Source of the DNA: Erythroxylum novogranatense
Taxonomy: Eukaryota; Streptophyta; Magnoliopsida; Malpighiales; Erythroxylaceae
Direction of reading: 5' to 3'
Assembly: GCA_029891385.1 (NCBI GenBank)
Contig: CM057225.1
Coordinates: forward strand, 72,623,387 to 72,687,386
DNA length: 64,000 bases
Shown: positions 23,270-34,232 of the stretch, piece by piece
Layout: each line of letters opens with the position of its first letter
How positions within the stretch are numbered: position 1 is the first letter of the stretch
The notes under the pieces: model-generated
Database searches by the model: none
What the model was told of the DNA's origin: nothing
The model's input: the letters and a program-made list of their open reading frames with translations, nothing else
Translations under genes and position numbers: made by a program

Positions 23270-23274
23270 CCATG
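23270..23274. other. E2 target site duplication, right copy (CCATG)
   Basis: It matches 12367-12371. Confidence 0.95.
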
Positions 23275-23701
23275 AGATTCTGACTGTGCATTATATGTTA
23301 CTGTTGTATATGGCCTTTTATATATTTGATGCATTTCATAAAATGCATGCTCAAATAAAGGCATTGTGACCATAGTAGCCAGTATGAAAGCACTTGCATA
23401 GAGAATTTTGCTTCGTGATTTCTGATTCTACACATAGAGCTATGCTCTGTGATTCTGTTTTGACTGAGTCCTATGGGCTAGAATTTGTATAAGTATGTGA
23501 TAGGCACTTGGTCACAACAATAAGAACGAATGTGAGTCTCATAAATATAACATACATATATGATTGAAATTCATTGAATGATTTGCAAAGCTATAATGAA
23601 TGATAAACCGATATGAACAATTTGACTATATGAACTGTATGATTACATAATATGCCATGTTAATGTGAGTATTTGGAATTTACATGTTCTGAATGAATAT
23701 T
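23275..23701 (+). repeat. E5 left LTR, second piece
   Basis: It continues the LTR broken at 12371 and aligns with 52560-52720 and 53860-54060 of the right LTR (GATGCATTTCAT, AGTGAGTCTCAT). It carries the arms ATTGTGACCA (23363-23372) and TGGTCACAA (23509-23517) around one GAGCTATGCTC hairpin, the reduced form of the array seen in E0 and E4. Confidence 0.75.
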
Positions 23702-24592
23702 TGTAACACCCCACTCCCGCATGACCCGAACCCGATATCAATGGTGATATCCGAGTTCGTGTCCTGTGAGGGTGGCGTGCTACATCACTCAATAAAAACT
23801 CAGTATAATTTTTTTTTTGAAACATAAACATACACATACAATATATATTATGCGGAAAACAGTTAACATACAATCATTAACAAGTACATTGGCCACGGGG
23901 CCCTTTTCATAAATACAATTTAGTTTAGTATGTTAACTATACATCTTGACCTAATCATGATTAATACAAAAATTCAAAAAATACATTTCTATCAGACACT
24001 AATGCAGACAAGAACTGATCCCGACTTCTTCTAGCATTATACGTCCGTTGCCTAACGGGGTATTCTTCTGAGTCATGAAAAATAATTGCAAATTTTGGGT
24101 GAGTTTTGCGAACTCAGTGAGGTAACCATCATCGATGGTTCACTCAATTTATACAACACATCAATTCACACAACATATATTCACATTCTTGCATATTTGA
24201 CCCCATCTCACAATTTCACTCGAGTACAAGCAATTTGATACATTTCATTCGATTTCAACATACATAACCAATTGAATTCATACCACATTCAAGCATAACA
24301 TAGTTGTTTCATAATTCACAATCAGAAGTATCCCATGACTATTATTATATTAGTATATGGCATTTTGCCTTTCATTCAACCAAATAGATCAAATCAAAAG
24401 CAGTATGTAACATTTTTTTCAATTTATTTCAGTGTTGTGACCGAGGGCTTGAACTGTCCCCATAAGGGCACATCAATCGTTGAGCCATAGGCTCTGGAAC
24501 TGTCCCATTAAGGGCTCATTAATCGTTGAGCTTGTAGCTCTGAAACTGTCTCATTGAGGGCTCATTAATCGTTGAGCTTGTAGCTCTGAAAC
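23702..24592 (-). repeat. E4 3' LTR, U5-side piece
   Basis: It matches 41165-42060 of the right LTR. It holds the U5 end, the acceptor region of the LTR intron (here TTTTCAT instead of TTTTCAG near 24076), the hairpin block (24126-24145) and the first array units (24444-24592). Confidence 0.93.
24588..24592. other. E3 target site duplication, left copy (GAAAC)
   Basis: GAAAC matches 34233-34237 on the other side. The site lies inside a unit of the E4 46-bp array. Confidence 0.95.
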
Positions 24593-25078
24593 TGTTGGGC
24601 CCGGGTCCCGAATTCCCTATCCCGAGGTGGCCCCTCGGGGGCTCCGGGTCGAGGGCGCGCGAGGGAAGACACGAAAGCGTGCAAAAAATAAAGAAACAGC
24701 AGCGGGAAAGAGGAGGCCTCACCGCGGCCTCGGATTGCTCGCCGCGGCGAGCGTCCCAACTTTTGGACCCGTCCCCAACATCCATGCGAAATCATACAAC
24801 ACATACACACCTTCTCATACATTCTATCACATACACATGCATTCTGAGTTAATCTCATCCATAAGCAGAAGAATTTCATGCCATTACAATTAAAGTAAAT
24901 TGAACAACAATCTCAAATAAGCATAATACATATTGAAGTTTAAATCCAAAATACATGAGAATGCCCAATGATGATATGCTTAGAGGGCTAACCAAAAATA
25001 CTAACTTAAGACAAAAACACCTAAATTTCTTGGAGTTTCCGATGCCTTGTAAGGGTCAACGATCGTCTCGTTCTGCAC

Positions 25079-26079
25079 CTGAGGAGTGGGAGATAATAGG
25101 GTGAGCTGTGAAGCTCAGTGGCATATACATTTATAGCCATTGGCAACGAGCCACACAACCAAGCATAAACTTAATTATACACAAGCATATAGCAAGTTAT
25201 CAATCTATCAATTGAATTACAATCTCATAGCCATCAAAATGTCACAAGAATATGTCATGATATCTTTGAGTTCGCAACATAGCAATTAATTATGCATTCT
25301 TCCTAATGGATAAATGATGAGATGCACAACAAATGGCTCGAGAGTTTCGTGGAACGATCCGGATAAACCGAAGTTTATACCGTAAACTATCCGAGTCCGA
25401 TTTCTCAGGATCTCGTGGCCTCAAGCGGGCAGCTGGGAGAAGGCTATATTGTAGCGACCCGGACTTTGCGTGACGTGGGTTTCCCAGCACCTCAAGGGGC
25501 ATGCAATCTCTGATGAGGCAGGCCTTTATCGCCATCACTCAGGTATTGTCCTCTTTGGTCAGGTGAGCCACGACTCGAACCCAAGACCTCAAGGTTTTGT
25601 TGCACGCCTCTTACCATTGAGCCAATTGGCTCAATGGTAAGAGGCGTCACTTAAATGCAACAAAACCTCGAGGTTTTGGGTTCAGTCGGCTCACCTACCA
25701 AAGAGGACAATACCTGAGTGATGGTGATAGAGGTCGGCTCCACTGTAGCGATCATGAGCCTCTTGAGGTCTTGCTGAAACCCACCCAAGACGCAAAGTCC
25801 AGGTCGCTACATATACGTCGACGTGCACGTGACTAACGATACGTTTCTCTTTCACCCAAACAAAGGACATAATCATTCGTTTCATGCTCAATGCATTTTA
25901 TCAAAGCTTTCATACTTTTCATTCTTGCCAAAAGCCATAATGTCCTTCAAGCGGTACATAATCATGATCACCATGCATTTGCAATATTCCTCATAATTCA
26001 ACACAAACAGTTTCACACGCATGCAAGCAAGCATACACATTTTGCCCATACACACAACAACCATAAATATATTACCCAC
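25079..26079 (-). other. E3 3' LTR: candidate intron
   Basis: The minus strand reads CATTAG|GTGGGTAAT at 26079 and CCCACTCCTCAG|GTGC ending at 25079. The length includes the 363-bp foldback insertion. The 5' LTR keeps the donor (33088), but its acceptor reads CAAG (about 32455). Confidence 0.35.
25449..25811. mobile_element. Foldback element with tRNA-like promoter boxes
   Basis: It is absent from the sister LTR, where GGCTATACGTCG is uninterrupted (about 32817-32828). TATA is duplicated on both sides (25445-25448, 25812-25815). The two arms of about 180 bp meet at GAGCCAATTGGCTC (about 25618-25632). Termini are TGTAGCGACC and GGTCGCTACA. Reading outward from the centre, each arm begins GGCTCAATGGTAAGAGG (an A-box form). 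A B-box form follows: GGGTTCGAGTC in the left arm, GGGTTCAGTCG in the right. It could be an inverted dimer of a tRNA-derived SINE or a MITE that captured one. No protein is encoded. Confidence 0.8.
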
Positions 26080-27088
26080 CTAATGTCGCTTGAGAATCCG
26101 ACTCACTGTCGTCCTTCCTCTTGCCATTGGATCAGGTCGGCTTGATTTCCTATAACAAACTAAGTTTCCATTCAAACAATATTCAAAAGAAATATTCAAA
26201 AAGCTTAGAAATCAAAAGTAAAAGCACTAAAAGTCTACATCTGACTTCCAAATCAATTCCCGAATCTTAGAGGCAAATTCCAAACTTTCTTTCTTTATAA
26301 AACTTGTAGCCCTATGGCTCTATTCCACAACGAATCCAAAATCACCTCATTTGGACATTCACAGCAAAAGATATGCCCAAAATACCAAATTCCTACGTCA
26401 TGACGCAGACACCTTCCTCGTGACGTTGCGGCAGTGCTCATCCAAGACGTCATGACGTGCGTCTGAGAACATCTCCGAACCTGATTTTTCCAGCATTTTC
26501 TCACTTCAATCGTTCCCTTTTGCGAATGCAACACTTCTAAACCTTAAGTCAAGTCCAATACTACATTTCTAACTCATTCAAACCTTAAAATCAGTCACAA
26601 AATCAACAACCCAAGGATTCTAACCATTTTTGCCCTAAACCTTCCAACAACCGATTCTCACACAATACCAAGCTATACTAGGGTTTAATCTAACCACAAC
26701 ACAATGGAATGAAGCTAAACTTACCAGGAAATGTCCCGAATCTGTCGAAAATCCCTTAAGAACGAAAACCCTATTTTCTCTTCTCCTTCTTCCTCACCCA
26801 CGACAACTCTCTCCCTCTCCTTCTCTTCTTACTTTTCCTTCTTTCCCTTCTAATTTCCTTCTCTTAAGTCTAAATGGAGAGACAATGACCTATTTACCCC
26901 TCCTTACAAAGCTTTAGCCTCTCCAACCTAAGAATTCTTCCTAAAGTGTCCTCATAGACTTTTATCCTTTAATTCCTATTAAAACCACATTAAACTCAAA
27001 TAAACCTCAATTATCCACTAACACTCCCAATTTAATCAAACTAAGATATAAACACACAATTAGGACAATTCAGGCTCAATAACATAAA

Positions 27089-28729
27089 TTAGAAAAATTT
27101 TAGGGCCCAACATTTCTCCCCCTCTAAAAAAAAATTTTTGTCCTCGAAATTATTACCTGAGTCATCGAAAAGATGCGGATACTTCTCGTTCATAGCTTCC
27201 AATGGCTCCCAAGTAGCCTCTTCTGCCGAATGATTCCTCCACAGGACTTTGACTAGCTGAACCGTCTTGTTTCTCAAAACCTTTTTCTTCGAGTCCAAAA
27301 TCTCCACTGGTTGCTCCTCATAACTCAGATCATCTCTCAACTGAACCTCACTAGTCTGAATAATATGAGAAGGATTCGATCTATACCTCCCCAACATAGA
27401 AACATGAAAGACATCATGAATCTGAGACAATTCCAGAGGTAACGCCAATCTGTAGGCAAGTGGTCCAATCCTCTCAAGAATTTCATAAGGAGACGTCTTA
27501 GGGAACACTTTTTCACCGACTTCAAACTCCATCTCCTTTCGGTGAGCATCAATGCAGCTCTTCATCCTATCCTGTGCTGCCTTAAGCCGCTGCTTAACCA
27601 GATTGACTTTATCAACTGTCGTCTTAATCAATTCTGGTCCTACCAGTTTCCTCTCTCCTTCTTCATCCCAACAGATCGGAGTTCTACATCTCCTCCCATA
27701 CAATTCCTCATATGGAGCCATCTGAATGCTCGAATGGTACGAATTATTATAAGCAAATTCGACCAATGGCAAATGCTCATCCGAAGCTCCTTTAAAATCC
27801 ATCACACATGCCCTGAGCATTCCTTCAAGTGTCCGAATGGTCCTCTCAGACTGACCATCTGTTTGAGGGTGAAAAGTCGTACTAAAATTCAACTTAGTCC
27901 CTAAAGCTTCCTGCAAACTTTCCCAAAATCTCGAAGTAAACCGAGGGTCTCTGTCAGAAACTATAGAATCTGAAATTCCATGCAATCTCACTATCTCATC
28001 AATGTACTTCTTTGCTAGCACGTGCAAAGAATCAGTCTGCTTAATAGCCAAAAAGTGAGCTGACTTCGTCAACCGATCCACAATAACCCAAATGGCATCA
28101 TGCCTCCTACTGGTCTTAGGCAAAACCATCAGAAAATCCATGGTCACCATTTGCCACTTCCATTCTGGGATGGACAATGGCCTTAACTTGCCTGAAGGTT
28201 CCTGGTGTTCAGCTTTGACTTGCTGACACACTAGACACTTACTTACATACCCTGCTACATCCCTCTTCATGCCCTTCCCCCAAAAATGCTCTCTCAAATC
28301 CCTATACATCCTGGTACTACCTGGATGCATAGCATAAGGCGCATTGTGTGCCTCATCCAAAATCTCATCCCTTACCTCCTTGACATCTGGAATACAAACC
28401 CTATTCCCCACTGTCATAAGTCCGTCATCCCTCACTACTACTTCAAAAATCTTACCATTCTGAATTTCCTCTCGGAGTTTGCTCAAATCTGCATCTTGTG
28501 CCTGCAACTCTATAACTTTCTCCCTGAGTATCGGTCTCACCCGGAAGTTAGCTAGGAGGCAATCTGGCTCCTCCTGCTTCAAGCTTATCTTAAGCTTGGC
28601 CATCTCTTCCAATAAAGGAAGATAGACTGTCCGAACATGAGCAATCGAAGACTTTCTACTCAAAGCATCCGCCACTACATTGGCCTTGCCTGGATGATAC
28701 TCAATCAGCAAGTCATAGTCCTTAAGCAA
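27089..28729 (-). pseudogene. E3 RNase H end, integrase and chromodomain-like tail (546 codons open)
   Basis: Residues 9-26 hold the end of RNase H ([18 protein letters not shown]). The integrase zinc domain has EAH (127), HPG (135) and CLVC (165-168). The core has Asp198 (MDF), Asp259 (SDRDPRF) and Glu295 (QTDGQSER), so the DDE triad is complete. A GEKVF...SPYEI join shows an in-frame loss of about 20 residues present in E1 and E2 (the WKGVLRFGKKGKLSPRYIG segment). The tail has EILDSKKKVLRNK, LVKVLWRNHSAEEATWE and KYPHLFDD, the chromodomain-like module. A frameshift at about 28730 cuts it from the rest of RNase H. The reading frame runs into the LTR. Confidence 0.9.
27113..27126 (-). other. 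E3 polypurine tract
   Basis: The minus strand reads AGAGGGGGAGAAA beside the 3' LTR end at 27112. Confidence 0.8.
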
Positions 28730-29043
28730 CTCGATCCACCGCGCTGTCTCAAATTCAGCTCCTTCTGGCTCAGCAAGTACTTGAGACTCTTATGATCGGT
28801 AAAGATCCTTGTCTGAACTCCATACAGATAATGCCTCCAAATTTTTAAGGCAAAGGTCACTGCTGCCAACTCCAAATCGTGTGTCGGATAGTTCAACTCA
28901 TATGGCTTCAGTTGCCTCGAAGCATAAGCTATCACTCTGTCTCCCTGCATCAATACACAACCAAGACCCTTCCTCGAAGCATCACTATACACGGTATAAC
29001 CCTCCTCTCCAGAAGGCAGAATCAAAATCTGAGCACTTGTCAA
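28705..29043 (-). pseudogene. E3 RNase H N-terminal part
   Basis: The piece carries [15 protein letters not shown] (first catalytic Asp), [31 protein letters not shown] and [17 protein letters not shown]. It begins downstream of a TAG that replaces Gln (at about 29098) and ends in a frameshift at the RWLE block, where it overlaps the integrase frame. Confidence 0.88.
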
Positions 29044-29097
29044 TATGTGCTTGAGCTCCTCAAAGCTCTTCTGGCATTCATCACTCCAAATAAACTT

Positions 29098-29757
29098 CTA
29101 ATTCTTCCTCAATAACTTTTTCATCGGAGCTGCGATCATGGAGAATCCCTCCACAAATCTCCTGTAATAACCTGCCAAACCCAGAAAACTCCTCACCTTT
29201 GCTACATTCTTCGGTGCTTCCCAATTCACCACAACTTCTATTTTCTTTGGATCCACATGCACTCCTTGTTTTGAGATCACATGTCCAAGAAATGCAACTT
29301 CCCTCAGCCAAAATTCGCATTTATCGAATTTAGCATACAACTCGTTTCTCCTCAATGTCTCCAAAGAAATCCTCAAATGCTCTTCATGCTCCTTATCACT
29401 CTTGGAATAAACCAATATATCATCAATAAAGACAATGATAAAGTGGTCCAAGAAAGGCTTAAAGACTCGATTCATCAAATCCATAAAGGCTGCATGGGCG
29501 TTTGTCAATCCAAAGGGCATAACTAAAAACTCAAAATGCCCATACCGTGTCCTGAAAGCAGTCTTTGGCACATCCGACTCCTTTATCCTCAACTGATGGT
29601 AACCTGATCTCAAGTCTATCTTGGAGAAGACTTTTTTCCCTTGCAATTGATCAAACAGATCATCTATGCGTGGGAGCGGATACCTGTTCTTCACAGTGAC
29701 CTGATTAAGCTTCCGATAGTCTACACACATCCTTAACGATCCATCTTTCTTCTTCAC
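29098..29757 (-). pseudogene. E3 reverse transcriptase
   Basis: This 219-residue piece holds the RT core: [54 protein letters not shown] and FIDD at residues 110-113. The connection [14 protein letters not shown] and [18 protein letters not shown] follow. One residue in LTNAHAAF is His where E1 and E2 have Pro. The frame is bounded upstream by a TAG for Trp near 29776 and downstream by a TAG for Gln at about 29098. Confidence 0.9.
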
Positions 29758-29775
29758 AAAAAGGACCGGAGCTCC

Positions 29776-30640
29776 CTAAGGTGAAGAGCTCGGTCTTATG
29801 TACCCTTTCTCCAACAACTCCTCCAACTGCTCTTTAAGCTCCTTCAATTCCGCTGGAGCCATCCGGTAAGGCGGAATTGAAATCGGTGTAGTACCTGAAA
29901 GAAGCTCAATGGGAAACTCAATTTCCCAAGGTGGCGGTAGTCCTGGCAATTCCTCGGGAAAAACATCCGAGAATTCCCTGACTACTTGAATATCCTCTAG
30001 CTGCCCTCTATCTGCTCTTGTGTCTACCACATAGGCCAAAAATGCCTCACATCCCTTCCTCATCATCTTCTTTGCTGTCAAAGCTGAAATAATTCTAGGC
30101 GGACTCGCTTTTCTGTCCCCATAAAACACCACTCTTCTGCCGTCATCCAATTCAAATTCCACATCTTACGCCATAATCCAAACAGGCATTGTACCTCTCT
30201 AAGGTGTCCATACCTAGGATCACATCCAATCCTCCCATCTTCAATGGCATCAAATCCACAACTAGAAGTTCCCCACCAATACCTATCTCACACTCTTTAT
30301 ACACTTGACTGATAATAATATATTGGCCGATTGGAGTACTCACCATCAGCGGAGTATCCAAAGGGCTCAAATCCCTACCACATACAGGTCTACTCGAAGA
30401 AACAAACGAATGAGTAGAACCCGGATCAATCAAAGCAATCACATCATCAACAAATAACTTAACCGTACCAGTGGCAACATCTGGAGCGGTCTCTGCATCC
30501 TCCCGAGTCATTGCAAACACCCTAGCTGGTGCCTGCCCCCTCGATCTCCTTGGAATGCTCACCCTCTTGGCTGCATCAAAACTGCCCACTTCTGTAGAAG
30601 TCTTATGCCACACAATCTCAGATCTCTTGGGAGCTTGCAT
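29776..30640 (-). pseudogene. E3 aspartic protease and linker to RT
   Basis: Piece 30152-30640 contains QAPARVFAMTREDAETAP and the intact active-site loop ALIDPGSTHSFVS (residues 69-81), then DVILGMDTLERY. A frameshift at about 30152-30162 leads to piece 29776-30162, with FSDVFPEELPGLPPPWEIEF, then [25 protein letters not shown], the start of RT. Of the three visible proteases this is the only one with the normal loop. Confidence 0.87.
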
Positions 30641-30709
30641 CTGGCTTCTCTCTTGTCGTGAAGGCTAAGGGCACTCTCTAGCATTGTGTCCCTTCTCCCC
30701 ACAGTTAAA

Positions 30710-31487
30710 TCAAGCTCCTGTCAATTTACGGCACTCTCCTTTATGGGGTCTCCCGTAGTGCTCACACCTTGGAATAAATGACCCATCCCCATCTCCCCTT
30801 CTACTACCGCCCACCGTTGAGGCTTGGTGAGAAACAGTAGAAGTCTTCATAGGTCGAGATCGGCTTGCACCACTGCTCCTCTCTTCGGACTGCACAGGGA
30901 AGGTTTTGGCACTCCTCTCAGGCATAGAAGTGCCACCTCCCCTCTTGAACTGCTCTCTTCCCTTTCTTTTTCTGTTCACTGCACTTTTGATGTTCTCGAT
31001 GTTCTCAACCCTCAAAGATGCCTCAACCAACTGCTGAAAGTCACAAAAGTTCTGCACTATCACTTTCTCTCTGATGGCCAAGTGTAGAATTGACTCAAAC
31101 CGGCGACACTTAGCTGCCTCACTCAACATCAACTCTGAAGCATATCTCGCCAACTGAGTGAACCGACGCTCATACTCACTAACTGTCATCTCCCTGCAGG
31201 TAAGACCGAGAATCGCCTGCCTCATTAATGTACACCTCAGACAGATATTTCTTCTTATAGGCAGCTAAGAAGTCCTTCCATGCCAACCCTAATGGTCTCA
31301 TCTGACTCCCTGGCACAGTCTCCCACCAATGCAAAGCATCTCCCTGAAGCAAGCTTGCAGCATACACAACTCTCTCATCATCCTCACACTCCATCTGATC
31401 CAAGACTCTCTCGGTCTTTCTCAACCAGGTCTCGGCTTCTTCTGGATTAGTGGTCCCATAGAAGTCCACTGCTCCATACTTCCTCAA
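30710..31487 (-). pseudogene. E3 gag, one frameshift
   Basis: Piece 31179-31487 starts at MRKYGAVDFYGTTNPEEAETWLRKTE and includes GDALHWWETVPGSQMRP and KKKYLSEVYI. Piece 30710-31225 continues with MTVSEYERRFTQLARYASELM, the basic RKRKGREQFKRGGG segment and a zinc-knuckle region RCEHYGRPHKGEC. The second knuckle Cys is Tyr, and the next Cys codon is a TGA. More gag-like sequence lies upstream to about 31780, in other frames. Confidence 0.85.
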
Positions 31488-31952
31488 CTTGTCAAACCGT
31501 CTCCCCTTCTTAGCTGGGGCTGAAGTAGAAGGCTATGGCATCTGACCCATAGCCTAAACAAACGCCTGAGTAAATGCCTGAAACAACCTCGGATCCAGTG
31601 GAGGCACTTGCTCCTACATAACCGACGACTCCTGAGTCTGAGATGGCATGGGCTCACTACCTAGCCCTACAGAAGCCTCAGCATGTCCTGGGGCTACCGA
31701 CTCATCAATTCTCTCCTCTCTAGTCGGAGAGTCAGGTGCTATAGATCCTTGCAGGACTCCTCATGTCCTTTTACAAGGTGGCATCGTACTCCTTCAAATA
31801 GAAACACTATGGATTAGCTACATGTCAATCTGAATTCCTACATGTATGCATGATATGCATGTCACTTAATGCAATCAATCAATGCAACAATTAATCATAT
31901 ATCAAACAATTCATCCTACTATGCATTCTAAGCTGAGGACACAAAACCTAAA

Positions 31953-31964
31953 GCTTTGATACCA
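31953..31964 (-). other. E3 primer binding site (one mismatch)
   Basis: The minus strand reads TGGTATCAAAGC, the initiator-Met site with one G to A change, four bases from the 5' LTR at 31969. Confidence 0.85.
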
Positions 31965-31968
31965 AACA

Positions 31969-34232
31969 TGTTGGGCCTGGGTCCTGAATTCCCTATCCCA
32001 AGGTGGCCCCTCGGGGGCGTCGGCTCTAGGGCAGGCGAGGGAAGACACGAAAGCGTGTGAAAAATAAAGAAACAGCAGCGGGAAAGAGGAGACCTCGTCG
32101 CAGCCTCGGATTGCTCGCCGTGGCGAGCGTCCCAACTTTTGGACCCGTCCCCAACATCCATGTGAAATCATACGACACATACACACCTTCTCATACATTC
32201 TATCACATACACATGCATTCTGAGTTAATCTCATCCATAAGCAGAAGAATTTCATGCCATTACAATTCGAGTAAATTGAACAACAATCTCAAATAAGCAT
32301 AATACATATTGAAGTTTAAATCCAAAATACATGAGAATGCCCAATGATGATATGCTTAGAGGGCTAACAAAAAATACTAACTTAAGACAAAAGCTCCTAA
32401 CTATCTTGGAGTTTCCGATGCCTTGCAAGGGTCAACGATCGTCTCGTTCTGCACTTGAGGAGTGGGAGATAATAGGGTGAGCTATGAAGCTCAGTGGCAT
32501 ATACATTTATAGCCATTGGCAACGAGCCACACAACCAAGCATAAACTTAATTATACACAAGCATATAGCAAGTTATCAATCTATCAATTGAATTACAATC
32601 TCATAGCAATCAAAATGTCACAAGAATATGTCATGATATCTTTGAGTTCGCATCATAGCAATTAATTATGCATTCTTCCTAATGGATAAATGATGAGATG
32701 CACAATAAATTGCTCGAGAGTTCCGTGGAACGATCCGGATAAACCGAAGTTTATACCGTAAACTATCCGAGTCCGATTTCTCAGGATCTCGTAGCCTCAA
32801 GTGGGCAGCCAGGAGAAGGCTATACGTCGACGTGAACGTGATTAACGATACGTTCCTCTCTCACCCAAACAAAGCACATAATCATTCGTTTCATGCTCAA
32901 TTCATTTTATCAAAGCTTTCATACTTTTCATTCTTTCCAAAAGCCATAATGTCCTTCAAGCGGTATATAATCATGATCACCATGCATTTGCAATATTCCT
33001 CATAATTCAACACAAGTAGTGTCACACGCGTGCAAGAAAGCATACACATTTTGCCCATAAACACAACAACCATAAATATATTACCCACCTAATGTCGCTT
33101 GAGAATCCGACTCACTGTCGTCCTTCCTCTTGCAATTGGATCAGGTCGGCTTAGTTTCCTATAACAAAACAAGTTTCCATTCAAACAATATTCAAAAGAA
33201 ATATTCAAAAAGCTTGGAAATCAAAAGTAAAAGCATTAAAAGTCTACATCTGACTTTCAACCCAATTCCTGAATCTTATAGGCAAATTCCAAACTTCCTT
33301 TCTTCATAAAACTTGTAGCCCTACGGCTCTAGTCCACAACAAATCCGAAATCACCTCATTTAGACATCCACAGCAAAAGATATGCCAAAAATATCAAAAT
33401 TCACCTATACTGGAAACTGGGGGCTCGCCGCGACGAAGGCCACGCTCGTCGTGACCAACGGCCCACTCGTCGCGACGAACGGCTCGTGCTCGTTGAGAAG
33501 AACGGCCCGTGCTCGTCGCGACGAACACAAATTCCTACGTCGCGACGTGCACACCTTCCTCGCAAGTCGCGACGTGCGGGTCTGGAGAACGTCTCTGAAC
33601 CTGATTTTTCTAGCATTTTCTCACTTCAATCCTTCCCTTTTGTGAATACAACACTTCTAAACCTTAAGTCAAGTCCAATACTACATTTCTAACTCATTCA
33701 AACCTTAAAATCAGTCACAAAATCAACAACCCAAGGATTCTAACCATTTTTGCCCTAAACCTTCCAACAACCGATTCTCACACAATACCAAGCTATACTA
33801 GGGTTTAATCTAACCACAACACAATGGAATGAAGCGAAACTTACCAGGAAATGTCCCGAATCTGTCGAAAATCCCTTAGGAACGAAAACCCTATTTTCTC
33901 TTCTCCTTCTTCCTCACCCACGACAACTCTCTTCCTCTTCTTCTCTTCTTACTTTTCCTTCTTTCCCTTCTAATTTCCTTCTCTTAAGTCTAACTGGAGA
34001 GACAATGACCTATTTTTCCCTCCTTACAAAGCTTTAGCCTCGCCAACCTAAGCATTCTTCCTAAAGTGCCCTCATAGATTTTTATCCTTTAATTCCTATT
34101 AAAACCACATTAAACTCAAATAAACCCCAATTATCCACTAACACTCCCAATTTAATCAAACTAAGATATAAACATACAATTAGGACAATTCAGGCTCAAT
34201 AACATAAATTAGAAAAATTTTGTGGCCTAACA
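31969..34232 (-). repeat. E3 5' LTR (2264 bp)
   Basis: It is the sister of 24593-27112 without the foldback insertion. Its GC cassette (33415-33580) is longer and different in sequence from that of its sister. Confidence 0.95.
33420..33535. repeat. Minisatellite of about 21-23 bp, CTCGTCGCGACGAACGGC type
   Basis: About five imperfect units, each with a TCGCGACGA-type palindrome, replace the shorter CATGACG cassette of the sister LTR. Confidence 0.8.

Larger units (their letters stand above)
24593..27112 (-). repeat. E3 3' LTR (2520 bp)
   Basis: It holds a U5-side GC-rich patch (24620-24770), an intron-like unit (25079-26079), the foldback insertion (25449-25811) and a GC cassette with TGACGTCATGACG-type palindromes (26395-26470). 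Confidence 0.95.
24593..34232 (-). mobile_element. E3: complete Ty3/gypsy chromovirus-like element (9640 bp)
   Basis: LTRs are 24593-27112 (3') and 31969-34232 (5'), both TGTTGG...AACA. GAAAC duplications flank it. It has the best-kept pol of the window, including one 546-residue open stretch through integrase. It is inserted in the 46-bp array of the left E4 LTR, so it is younger than E4. The LTR lengths differ because the left one gained a foldback element and the right one has a longer GC cassette. Confidence 0.96.

Noticed and set aside
24519..24893. Overlapping frames on both strands near the E3 LTR end (also 31911-32296)
   Set aside because: A GC-rich LTR end lacks stops by composition. 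The frames differ between sister LTRs and cross the element boundary.
25449..25811. A tRNA gene
   Set aside because: A- and B-box-like words occur, but no cloverleaf with acceptor stem and anticodon arm can be drawn. It is a transposon arm.
27089..28729. An endogenous pararetrovirus
   Set aside because: The presence of integrase, LTRs, primer site and target duplications fits Ty3/gypsy. No movement or coat-protein sequence was seen.
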